From Paludibacter sp. (lineage in GTDB: Bacteria; Bacteroidota; Bacteroidia; Bacteroidales; Paludibacteraceae), in contig JAUSNQ010000146.1 of NCBI GenBank assembly GCA_030655595.1, forward strand, positions 1 to 18,181: DNA of 18,181 nucleotides, given 5' to 3'. Below, in pieces: positions 1-6,854 of this stretch; position 1 is the first letter of the stretch; every line of letters begins with the position of its first letter. A program made the position numbers and the translations under genes. The notes under the pieces are model-generated. The model made no database searches. It saw nothing but the letters and a program-made list of their open reading frames with translations, and was not told where the DNA came from.

Positions 1-3000
1 GCTGCTCAAACGGGAACTACACTAGCTTGTCTTTATGCGCCTCCCGCCAATGCATTTGTTATTCCGGCAGCTCCCAATCCACGAAAAATAGGCATGTGGA
101 TTTACGCCTCGCCCGAATGTAAAGGCAATCTTTGGTTCAGACTTCAATTGTTTAGCCCCCCGGGTGCCGCAGGATCCGGATCTACTGTAGTTTCTGTCTT
201 TGGAAATGAACCAGCATATGCTGCAATCAACTGGACAGGATGGAAATATCATGAATTTGATTTTCCAGCCGGTGGTGCTAATAAACAACTTGGTCCACCT
301 GCAGCAGCAACTCCTTCCTATGGAATGTTCAGATTCTTACAGGAAAAATCCGGAGATGCATCTTTAGGAAGACAATTGACAAAGGGTTACTTTATTATTG
401 ATAACGTACGCGTTACCACGGCAACAGAAGACACAACCCGCCCTACCATCAGCAGTTTAACCGGAAACGTAACAACCTTAGCTGGAGCCACCTTCGACAC
501 TGGACAGATTAACCTGTCGGCTGCATATAGCGACGGCAACAGCGGTATCAACACCGAAAGTGCTAGTTTTACAGTAAACGGAGTGCTTTATAAATCAGGA
601 AGTGCCGGCTTTACTGCAGATGCATCTACAGCTACGCTTACTGGTTTGAATCTTCGTAATGGAACACATACGGTTGTGTTTCATGTGGAAGATAAATTCG
701 GGAATATCCAAACAAGCACAGCCGCATTTACGGTGAACGACCCCAATGTAGTGGCTACTACCGTTACGCTTGTCCCTGATGCTCAGGCGCATGTAGGTAA
801 CGTATATGAGATGAAAGTCAATACAAATAATTCACAAGATATTAAAGAATTGAATATTAGTCTTGAGTTGAATCAGTACGCTTCCATTGATGCGACAAAT
901 GGTGTTGTTTTTGCCGGATCGGTTACGGAAGGAACTTACAATTACAATTCCACCAATAGTCAATTGACAATTTATCTGAAAAATGACAATACGGCGGCTG
1001 CGGTGGAAACACTTGCAACCATCAAGGTAAACATTGCGAAAAACAGCAATCCTGACGATGTACTTAGATGTACCCCCATTGTTGCAACTGCAACATATGG
1101 TGATGATACGGCCGGAGCGTTCTCATTATTTGCCGCTTTCTCCAGACCTGTTTTGGCAACATACAACCTTACTGTTCTCAAACGCATTGTAGGTGTGCCC
1201 GGTGAAGTATTGGTAACCAATCTGAGTGGAAACCCGGTAGCAGGTGCTACAGTCTATGCCGATGCTGTAACGGGTGTAACGGGTGCCAACGGTATTGCTT
1301 CATTTAATTTCACTGCCTCGACACAGGCTGTTAACATGTATGCCGGAAAAGATGGTAAATATTCTTATACCAATATCGTACGGACACTCGCACCGATGCT
1401 GACAAGCACGCCGTCGGCCATCAGATCAGGTACGACAGTTGATCCTTCCACTTCAAAAACCATTGTGTGGATGGCAAATCCTGCAATTGCTGCAGATCCA
1501 TCGATTATGAAGATAGCTAAGAAATCGGATGGTGAAGGAAGTTTCCAGCAATTTACAGGAGTAACAAAAATACTTGAATTCGATGCGATATCAAGCAGTG
1601 GCGTTACTAAAGGTAGTAAATTAACAGTGAATGGATTAGATCCCGGAACAACTTATATCTATCAGGTGGGAGACGGCACAAACTGGTCGGCGACAAGAGA
1701 ATTCACAACGACAACCAGTACCGACAAATTCTCGTTCAGCGCTTACGGCGATTTACAGGCGACAGGTGCAGCTGATATGGCTCTTTGGATCGCAGCTGGG
1801 GCAACATTGGAGGCAATGGATCAAAAGCCTTTCTTTAGCCTCAATGTGGGCGATATTGTAGATAATGATAATAACTGGGCATATCACTCACATTATTCAA
1901 GTTTGTTCGATCAACGTACCGGCTTTGCAAATATCGACATGGTAGCTACCTATGGAAATCATGAATATATGGGTACGCCCAACGCAGATATTATTAAATT
2001 TTTGAATGGGCACCCCACTTTGGAATCATCTGATAAATACGATATTGCGAAAGTTGGAGACGGTACTTATGCATCCTTGTACGGTAATATGATTGTTATT
2101 GGTCTGGATTGGGAGTCGAAAGGTGCTGGCTACACGGCGCTTCAGCGCCAAACTGAACAGGTGAAATGGCTGGACGAAGTCCTGACAACTCATGCAGATA
2201 AAACCTGGAAAATAATTACGCTCCACTATGAAATTCCAAATACGAGCTTTACGCCAACTTCAATGGCAACATTAGGACCGGTATTGGATAAACACAATGT
2301 GCAGGTGGTGTTCTGCGGACACGGTCATTCATTCCGTCGGGTACAGGTTAAAAACAATGTTTGGACCCCTGCTAATTATACACGCACTGTGGCACCGGTA
2401 GCTGGTGCAGGAACCATGCATTGGCAGCTCGGTGGTATGAGACCAAGCGATGGTAATAGCCAAAGATGGGTTTTAGGTGAAGTTGATGGCAATACGATTA
2501 AGTTTACCGTTAGAAATGGAAGCAATGAAATTGTAGTAAATGAATGCTTTACATTAACTACGCCCATAGAAGAATATCCGGTTGCGTTTAATACAGTGAA
2601 CGGCAATGGTTCGCTTACTGCTAAGGTAGACGACACACCAATAACCACAGGCTCACAAGTGCAGAAAGGTAAAAATTTAGTATTTACAGCGACTCCAAAT
2701 GAAGGTTTCAAGGTGAAAGAATGGAAACTTAATGGTGTAGTTGTTCATGATACAGATTTTACTTACACGCTTTCAAATCTGACAGGGATAGCAACGGTAA
2801 CAGTAGAATTTGAAGTAGTAGCAGGTGTAGAAAATGCGTTTGCCGCTAACATACAAATATCCCCGAATCCTTTTACGGACGCTTTAAACATTACAGGTGC
2901 AGAAAACAGTGTGTTACAGGTGATGGATATAGCTGGTGCTAAGGTATTTAAACAGCTTGTAAATTCTAATAATGAAGCTATTCATTTAAAGAAATTATCT

Positions 3001-3069
3001 TCTGGCGTATACTTCATCCATATTGAAAAAAATAAAGAAACAAAGATTGTAAAGATTTTAAAAAATTAA
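1..3069 (+). CDS. Secreted multidomain metallophosphoesterase with T9SS sorting tail (5' truncated)
   Basis: The frame is open from base 1, so the gene begins outside the window; 1022 residues are visible. Residues below count from base 1. Order: a beta-sandwich, possibly carbohydrate-binding segment (about 1-140), an Ig-like segment (145-245), a cohesin-like segment (about 251-385), a carboxypeptidase-regulatory-like segment (394-465), a fibronectin-III-like domain as in purple acid phosphatases (about 485-575), then a calcineurin-like phosphoesterase domain. Its metal motifs are all present: GD at 583-584, GDIVD at 617-621, GNHE at 652-655, H742 and GHGH at 773-776. A divergent InlB-type repeat (about 855-935) and a type A T9SS tail (about 951-1022, starting IQISPNPF) follow. 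The enzyme should hydrolyse phosphate mono- or diesters at the cell surface or outside; the substrate is unknown. The metallophosphoesterase and T9SS calls are firm; the N-terminal domain names are judged by eye. It converges on the salvage operon. Confidence 0.88.
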   Translation, partial: AAQTGTTLACLYAPPANAFVIPAAPNPRKIGMWIYASPECKGNLWFRLQLFSPPGAAGSGSTVVSVFGNEPAYAAINWTGWKYHEFDFPAGGANKQLGPPAAATPSYGMFRFLQEKSGDASLGRQLTKGYFIIDNVRVTTATEDTTRPTISSLTGNVTTLAGATFDTGQINLSAAYSDGNSGINTESASFTVNGVLYKSGSAGFTADASTATLTGLNLRNGTHTVVFHVEDKFGNIQTSTAAFTVNDPNVVATTVTLVPDAQAHVGNVYEMKVNTNNSQDIKELNISLELNQYASIDATNGVVFAGSVTEGTYNYNSTNSQLTIYLKNDNTAAAVETLATIKVNIAKNSNPDDVLRCTPIVATATYGDDTAGAFSLFAAFSRPVLATYNLTVLKRIVGVPGEVLVTNLSGNPVAGATVYADAVTGVTGANGIASFNFTASTQAVNMYAGKDGKYSYTNIVRTLAPMLTSTPSAIRSGTTVDPSTSKTIVWMANPAIAADPSIMKIAKKSDGEGSFQQFTGVTKILEFDAISSSGVTKGSKLTVNGLDPGTTYIYQVGDGTNWSATREFTTTTSTDKFSFSAYGDLQATGAADMALWIAAGATLEAMDQKPFFSLNVGDIVDNDNNWAYHSHYSSLFDQRTGFANIDMVATYGNHEYMGTPNADIIKFLNGHPTLESSDKYDIAKVGDGTYASLYGNMIVIGLDWESKGAGYTALQRQTEQVKWLDEVLTTHADKTWKIITLHYEIPNTSFTPTSMATLGPVLDKHNVQVVFCGHGHSFRRVQVKNNVWTPANYTRTVAPVAGAGTMHWQLGGMRPSDGNSQRWVLGEVDGNTIKFTVRNGSNEIVVNECFTLTTPIEEYPVAFNTVNGNGSLTAKVDDTPITTGSQVQKGKNLVFTATPNEGFKVKEWKLNGVVVHDTDFTYTLSNLTGIATVTVEFEVVAGVENAFAANIQISPNPFTDALNITGAENSVLQVMDIAGAKVFKQLVNSNNEAIHLKKLSSGVYFIHIEKNKETKIVKILKN

Positions 3070-3094
3070 TATGACATTGCGAATAACGAACGAC

Positions 3095-3122
3095 GTAGAG
3101 ACGCGCTATATCACGTCTCTAC
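3095..3122. repeat. Palindrome, GTAGAGACG arms (copy A)
   Basis: Perfect 9-bp inverted repeat: GTAGAGACG at 3095-3103 and CGTCTCTAC at 3114-3122 around a 10-base loop. It lies between two convergent genes and could fold as a bidirectional transcript end, although no long T run follows on either side. A further partial arm, CGTTTCTAC, sits at 3129-3137. Related sequences occur at 5723-5747 and 17633-17657. Confidence 0.75.
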
Positions 3123-3150
3123 AATCGGCGTTTCTACAAAACCAGGATCA

Positions 3151-3170
3151 TCATTTCATTTCATTTCATT
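3151..3170. repeat. Pentamer tandem repeat (TCATT)x4
   Basis: Four exact head-to-tail copies of TCATT lie in the convergent spacer between the phosphoesterase and serine hydrolase genes, just before the heptamer array. It is a simple-sequence tract with no evident function. Confidence 0.75.
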
Positions 3171-3174
3171 TAAC

Positions 3175-3196
3175 CACTAATCACTAACCACTATTT
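3175..3196. repeat. CACTAAT heptamer array (3 units) overlapping a stop codon
   Basis: Units CACTAAT, CACTAAC and CACTATT run head to tail. The last unit contains the TAG stop (3191-3193) of the minus-strand serine hydrolase, and the tract includes that gene's last codon. The 22 bases 3175-3196 are identical to 5767-5788 downstream of murQ, in the same orientation relative to the upstream gene. Confidence 0.75.
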
Positions 3197-4339
3197 TAAA
3201 CTTACCGCCCCCGCTACAACATTCGCCACAATCGCCCGTAATCGGGCAACAGATCCTTTATCTTCAGGATGTACCCTGTTGGTCAACAGGATGATGGCGA
3301 TTTGATTATCGGGATCTATCACGATGGAGGTGCCGGTGTAGCCGGTATGCCCGTAGGTATTTAGTCCGAGTAAATCACCCTGATTCTTGGCAAAGCTGGA
3401 ATACATATCCCAGCCATAAGTTCGTCCGTGTTTATCAAACTCACAGGGTACGGTTGTCATGGTTTTAACTGTAAGCGGACTGAGCACATGCTTGCCTTTC
3501 AACGTACCCTGATTTAACAGCATGGCTGAAAAAAGAGCTAAATCCTTTGCGTTTGAAAATAATCCGGCATTACCTGAGATGCCATTTTTTAGTTTGCGAG
3601 CCATGGGGTCGTGGACCGTTCCTAATAAAACCTGATTATCTGCTTGTTTTTCTGTTGGAGCAATTCGTTTGTGTTTTTTCTCAGCGGGATTATAATCTGT
3701 ATTACTCATCTTCAATACATCAAAAATATTTTCTTTCGCAAAATCACGCAAGTTTTGTCCGCTCACTTGCTCCACAATTTGTTGTAGGATGATGTAATTC
3801 AAACAACTATACTTAAATCCTGCTCCGGGCTTGAAACCCCTCTTTACGGCCAAGATGTGTTGGATCAAAGTGTCAGGATTATCAATTAACTTGTTTTTTA
3901 ATGAATCAACCGGAGCATACGACGGCAATCCCGATGTGTGGGTAAGTAAATGCTTAATTTGTATACTATCTTTAAATTCAGGAATATACATTGAAACGAA
4001 ATCTTCGAGGCGTATCTTACCTCTTTCTGTTAATATCATTATAGAGGTTGCCGTTGAAACTGATTTGGTCAGCGATGCCAAATCGAAAATCGTGTTTGTT
4101 TTCATCTTAACGGCTTCAGGATAAGTCTGTTTGTTGCCGTATGCTTTCAGGTAAACAAGCTTGTCGCGATGTACGACTGCCAGTACTGCACCCGGAATTT
4201 CTTTGTTTTGAATTGATTGTAGAATGGCGTTGTCGGCGTAACGAAGATGACGTTTGTTGATTGATGCTTCGTTTTCAGGACTTTGTCCGAAACAAAGGTT
4301 CCCTATGAACAGGGTGAGGATGATGAGTGTGTTTTTCAT
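3191..4339 (-). CDS. Exported serine hydrolase, AmiE/YbbE-like (beta-lactamase superfamily)
   Basis: A 382-residue penicillin-binding/class C beta-lactamase-fold hydrolase. The Ser-x-x-Lys nucleophile motif is SLTK at 89-92, the tyrosine motif is YSC at 177-179 (within YSCLN), and the third motif is HTG at 331-333 in YGHTGYTGT. The block GTVHDPMARK with SGNAGLFS further on, and LLTNRVHP near the C-terminus, match the YbbE branch, which includes B. subtilis AmiE, a MurNAc-L-alanine amidase of wall recycling. A longer frame reaches 4456, but the ATG at 4339 is chosen because it starts a clear signal peptide (MKNTLIILTLFIGNLCFG, cleaved before Q19) and clears the upstream gene, whose stop is 17 bp away. 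No lipobox is seen, so a periplasmic location is expected. Context with murQ and namZ supports a role in muropeptide salvage; an esterase or other carboxypeptidase role remains possible. Confidence 0.85.
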   Translation of the reverse strand: MKNTLIILTLFIGNLCFGQSPENEASINKRHLRYADNAILQSIQNKEIPGAVLAVVHRDKLVYLKAYGNKQTYPEAVKMKTNTIFDLASLTKSVSTATSIMILTERGKIRLEDFVSMYIPEFKDSIQIKHLLTHTSGLPSYAPVDSLKNKLIDNPDTLIQHILAVKRGFKPGAGFKYSCLNYIILQQIVEQVSGQNLRDFAKENIFDVLKMSNTDYNPAEKKHKRIAPTEKQADNQVLLGTVHDPMARKLKNGISGNAGLFSNAKDLALFSAMLLNQGTLKGKHVLSPLTVKTMTTVPCEFDKHGRTYGWDMYSSFAKNQGDLLGLNTYGHTGYTGTSIVIDPDNQIAIILLTNRVHPEDKGSVARLRAIVANVVAGAVSLK

Positions 4340-4356
4340 AGCAATATGTTTTAGTT

Positions 4357-5706
4357 TTAATAAATCTTTTCCAGCTTCGAGGCAGGAAAGTAATGCGCAA
4401 GTATCTCCTGATAGGTGTAACCTTGCGTACTCATGACAGCTGCGCCAATCTGACAAAGTCCTACCCCATGTCCCCAGCCGGCTCCTCTTAAAACAAACGA
4501 TTCCGGGACTTTGTTCTCTTTACCGGGCAATAACCTTTTTTCTGTTACAAAAGCTGAACTGTATAAATGTGATTTCGACAGTGCTTTGCGTATTTCTAAT
4601 TCTTTCCCGATGGTCATGCTGCTTTTACTGCCAACTATTTTCAGGCGGATTAATCTTCCGGAAACACCTCTTTCAACCGGTATCAAATCCAACACATCAC
4701 CAACATCAATCCCTACCTTGGTCAAAAGCAGTTCTTTAATTTCAACTTGCGTGAGCGTGGTTTCCCAACGATAAAAATCGGGCGTTTCCTGGTCGTAATT
4801 ATTCAGCATCTGGGATAATACCTCCTGATCTTCGGTGTTGCAAAAGGCATCGGGTTTGGTAAGTATCCATTTTTGGGCATTTTCTTCTTTGCTGAGATCC
4901 ATGTTATATCCTGTTGGGATGGAAGGGTTGTCGACAACTTTCGCCAGATAAGGGTGGTTTATCGGTTCCCAGGTGTTTTCGAAGAGTTCGGTAACACCAC
5001 CGCAACATTTATAGAAGCGTGCATCACAAATTTTTCCATCATAGCTTAATACCTCACCAGTCGTTAACTGAAGTGCTTCGAAGACCTGTTTTGAGGAAAC
5101 CATGGTAATGCCCTGGTAGCGCTGACAATGGTCGTCGGCACAAACATCAAATCGGTCGTGGTCTTCACGGTCGTACCACCTGATATAGCCTTCCTCGTTT
5201 TTGATAAAAGGCGTATAACCGACACTTTTCACCTGTTTTCCTTTTTCCAATTGAGCTAACAGCCAACTTCGCGAAATCACGGTGTGGGCTTTCAGCAGTT
5301 CGAGGGAGGAAGTCGAACTCATTTCAGAGGATATCACGCTCAGCAAATATTCTTCCAACTTAAGGATGTTTACGGCAGTTAGTTTTCCTTTGTCTACATA
5401 AAGTTTTAATGCACCTCTGAATCGTTGGTTTTCAGCTCTTTCCCAATGAAACTGAACGCCGATAATTACATCGAATAATTCAAAGTCGTTGGTGCTTTCG
5501 TTGGTGGGTTCCAGCACAACAAAATCATGGTAAGTCTGTTCCTTGTCATCAATTTTCAATACGAAAGATGATTCGCCCGTGATAGTTGCACTACCTGCAC
5601 TGTTTTGATAGCTTACGCCGGAGGTTGCTTGTCGGAATGTTCCATTCAATTTGAAACGGATAATTTCTGACGATAAAATTCCTACTTCTATATTTGGTGT
5701 TTTCAT
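4357..5706 (-). CDS. SpoIID/LytB-domain protein without signal peptide
   Basis: A 449-residue member of the SpoIID/LytB (amidase enhancer) family; characterised SpoIID proteins are lytic transglycosylases acting on peptide-free glycan strands. The core EEYLLSVISSEMSS is followed by ELLKAHTVISRS; the glutamate matching SpoIID's catalytic Glu is E128. Later family marks are CGGVTE (235-240) and WGHGVGLCQIGA near the C-terminus (His about 413). C189 and C194 (CADDHC) could bind a metal, as cysteines do in Clostridioides difficile SpoIID. The N-terminus is hydrophilic and no signal peptide is visible. An in-frame TAA lies two codons before the ATG, so the protein cannot be extended to gain one. 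It sits between murQ and the serine hydrolase on the same strand and is probably cotranscribed. Family assignment is firm; its substrate and cytosolic location are inferred. Confidence 0.85.
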   Translation of the reverse strand: MKTPNIEVGILSSEIIRFKLNGTFRQATSGVSYQNSAGSATITGESSFVLKIDDKEQTYHDFVVLEPTNESTNDFELFDVIIGVQFHWERAENQRFRGALKLYVDKGKLTAVNILKLEEYLLSVISSEMSSTSSLELLKAHTVISRSWLLAQLEKGKQVKSVGYTPFIKNEEGYIRWYDREDHDRFDVCADDHCQRYQGITMVSSKQVFEALQLTTGEVLSYDGKICDARFYKCCGGVTELFENTWEPINHPYLAKVVDNPSIPTGYNMDLSKEENAQKWILTKPDAFCNTEDQEVLSQMLNNYDQETPDFYRWETTLTQVEIKELLLTKVGIDVGDVLDLIPVERGVSGRLIRLKIVGSKSSMTIGKELEIRKALSKSHLYSSAFVTEKRLLPGKENKVPESFVLRGAGWGHGVGLCQIGAAVMSTQGYTYQEILAHYFPASKLEKIY

Positions 5707-5713
5707 TGTTTAT

Positions 5714-5787
5714 CACTAATCAAGATGCGCTATAGCAGATCTCTACATTAAACACTAATCACTAATCACTAATCACTAACCACTATT
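5714..5787. repeat. CACTAAT heptamers flanking a decayed GTAGAGACG-type palindrome (copy B)
   Basis: This composite fills most of the spacer between murQ and the SpoIID-like gene. One CACTAAT lies at 5714-5720. A decayed palindrome follows at 5723-5747, matching 21 of 25 positions of copy A at 3099-3123 but with its pairing largely lost. Five heptamers then run 5753-5787 (three CACTAAT, then CACTAAC and CACTATT). The array ends 3 bp before the murQ stop at 5791. Confidence 0.7.
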
Positions 5788-5790
5788 TAA

Positions 5791-6600
5791 CTACTTCTTA
5801 TAAACGTCCAGCACTTTTTTTACCGAACCATATTTCAACAGCAATTCCCTGGCTTCTTCTTTCGGAAATCCCAGTTCTTCGACAATCATGCGGGTTCCTC
5901 TTTCAACTAGTTTCTTGTTTGTCAATTGCATATTGATCATCTTATTGCCTTTAACACGACCCATTTTGATCATCAATGTAGTCGAAATCATGTTTAGAAT
6001 TAATTTCTGAGCAGATCCTGCTTTCAAACGGGTACTGCCGGTGACAAATTCCGGCCCTACTACTGCTTCAATCGGATATTCAGAAGCCACTGCTAATGGC
6101 GATCCCGGATTGCAAGTGATACAGCCGGTCAGTAATCCTTCTTCCCGTGCTTTTTGAATGCCTCCAATTACATATGGCGTTGTGCCTGATGCCGCAATGC
6201 CTATTACCGTGTCTAACTTGTTGATTTGAAAAGCTTCCATGTCTTTCCATGCTTGTTCGGTATTGTCTTCGGCCGACTCAACTGCACTTCTCAAAGCCGT
6301 ATCTCCCCCGGCAATCAAACCGATGATGATACCAGGTGTCACGCCAAATGTCGGTGGAATTTCTGAAGCATCTAGTACTCCCAAACGACCACTCGTGCCT
6401 GCACCAATGTAAAAAACGCGACCACCCAAGGGCATTCGTTCTAGAATTTCTGCTACGAGTTTTTCGATATTGGGTATGACTTTCTGAACAGCTACATGAA
6501 TTTTAGCGTCCTCCTGATTGATGCCGTTTAAAAGTTCATTGACCGACATCTTGTCTAAATGCGGAAAGAGAGACGATGATTCTGTTATATTTTCCATCAT
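5791..6600 (-). CDS. murQ: N-acetylmuramic acid 6-phosphate etherase
   Basis: MurQ cleaves the lactyl ether of MurNAc-6-phosphate to give GlcNAc-6-phosphate and D-lactate in the cytosol. The 269-residue product carries a SIS sugar-isomerase fold: GRVFYIGAGTSGRLG (60-74), then DASEIPPTFG (77-86), where E80 corresponds to the catalytic Glu of E. coli MurQ, and an ESAEDN stretch (108-113) near the second proposed acidic residue. ASGTTPYVIGG forms the second phosphate loop, and a TRLKAGSAQKLILNM block is typical of the family. The C-terminus is somewhat shorter than in E. coli MurQ (about 298 residues) but the UBA-like end is recognisable. It is the first gene of a probable three-gene minus-strand unit with its own promoter at 6680-6710. 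No PTS transporter or MurNAc kinase is nearby, so the phosphorylated substrate must be supplied by genes elsewhere. Confidence 0.95.
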   Translation of the reverse strand: MMENITESSSLFPHLDKMSVNELLNGINQEDAKIHVAVQKVIPNIEKLVAEILERMPLGGRVFYIGAGTSGRLGVLDASEIPPTFGVTPGIIIGLIAGGDTALRSAVESAEDNTEQAWKDMEAFQINKLDTVIGIAASGTTPYVIGGIQKAREEGLLTGCITCNPGSPLAVASEYPIEAVVGPEFVTGSTRLKAGSAQKLILNMISTTLMIKMGRVKGNKMINMQLTNKKLVERGTRMIVEELGFPKEEARELLLKYGSVKKVLDVYKK

Positions 6601-6679
6601 TTTATAAATTTAAATATTTGTTTTAAAGTTTTCAATCAATTTTTGTTTTGCATATCAATATTGTGGTTTTTTAACGTTG

Positions 6680-6710
6680 CAAAATTACCAAAAATCTACT
6701 GAATATGCAA
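6680..6710 (-). promoter_or_regulatory. Predicted Bacteroidota promoter for murQ
   Basis: On the minus strand, TAATTTTG (6680-6687) matches the -7 consensus TAnnTTTG exactly, and TTG (6708-6710) lies 20 bp upstream as the -33 element. Transcription would start near 6673, giving a leader of about 75 nt before the murQ ATG at 6600. It faces away from the namZ promoter at 6780-6809. Confidence 0.65.
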
Positions 6711-6779
6711 CTATAACCATCAAAAAATCAAGTGATTTTCATAGATTAGATTGTGGTATCATGAAGAACGACAAATAGA

Positions 6780-6809
6780 TTGCTTTTCAAATTAAAACCG
6801 CTATTTTTG
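6780..6809 (+). promoter_or_regulatory. Predicted Bacteroidota promoter for namZ
   Basis: TTG (6780-6782), a 19-bp spacer and TATTTTTG (6802-6809) together match the Bacteroidota TTG/TAnnTTTG promoter exactly. The start of transcription would be near 6815, leaving a leader of about 40 nt before the ATG at 6855. Confidence 0.7.
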
Positions 6810-6854
6810 TCGAACTAAAAAATACATGAATAAATTTCAATTGAGAATCAGATC

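Noticed and set aside
2026..2711. Antisense frames of 66 and 111 codons within the phosphoesterase gene
   Set aside because: They are shadows of a gene whose catalytic motifs are intact on the other strand, and they match no family I recognise.
4340..4456. Longer serine hydrolase frame reaching 4456
   Set aside because: It would overlap the SpoIID-like gene by 100 bases and bury the signal peptide; ATG 4339 is far better.
5714..5787. Heptamer array as a CRISPR array
   Set aside because: Units are 7 bp with no spacers and there are no cas genes; it is a simple tandem repeat.
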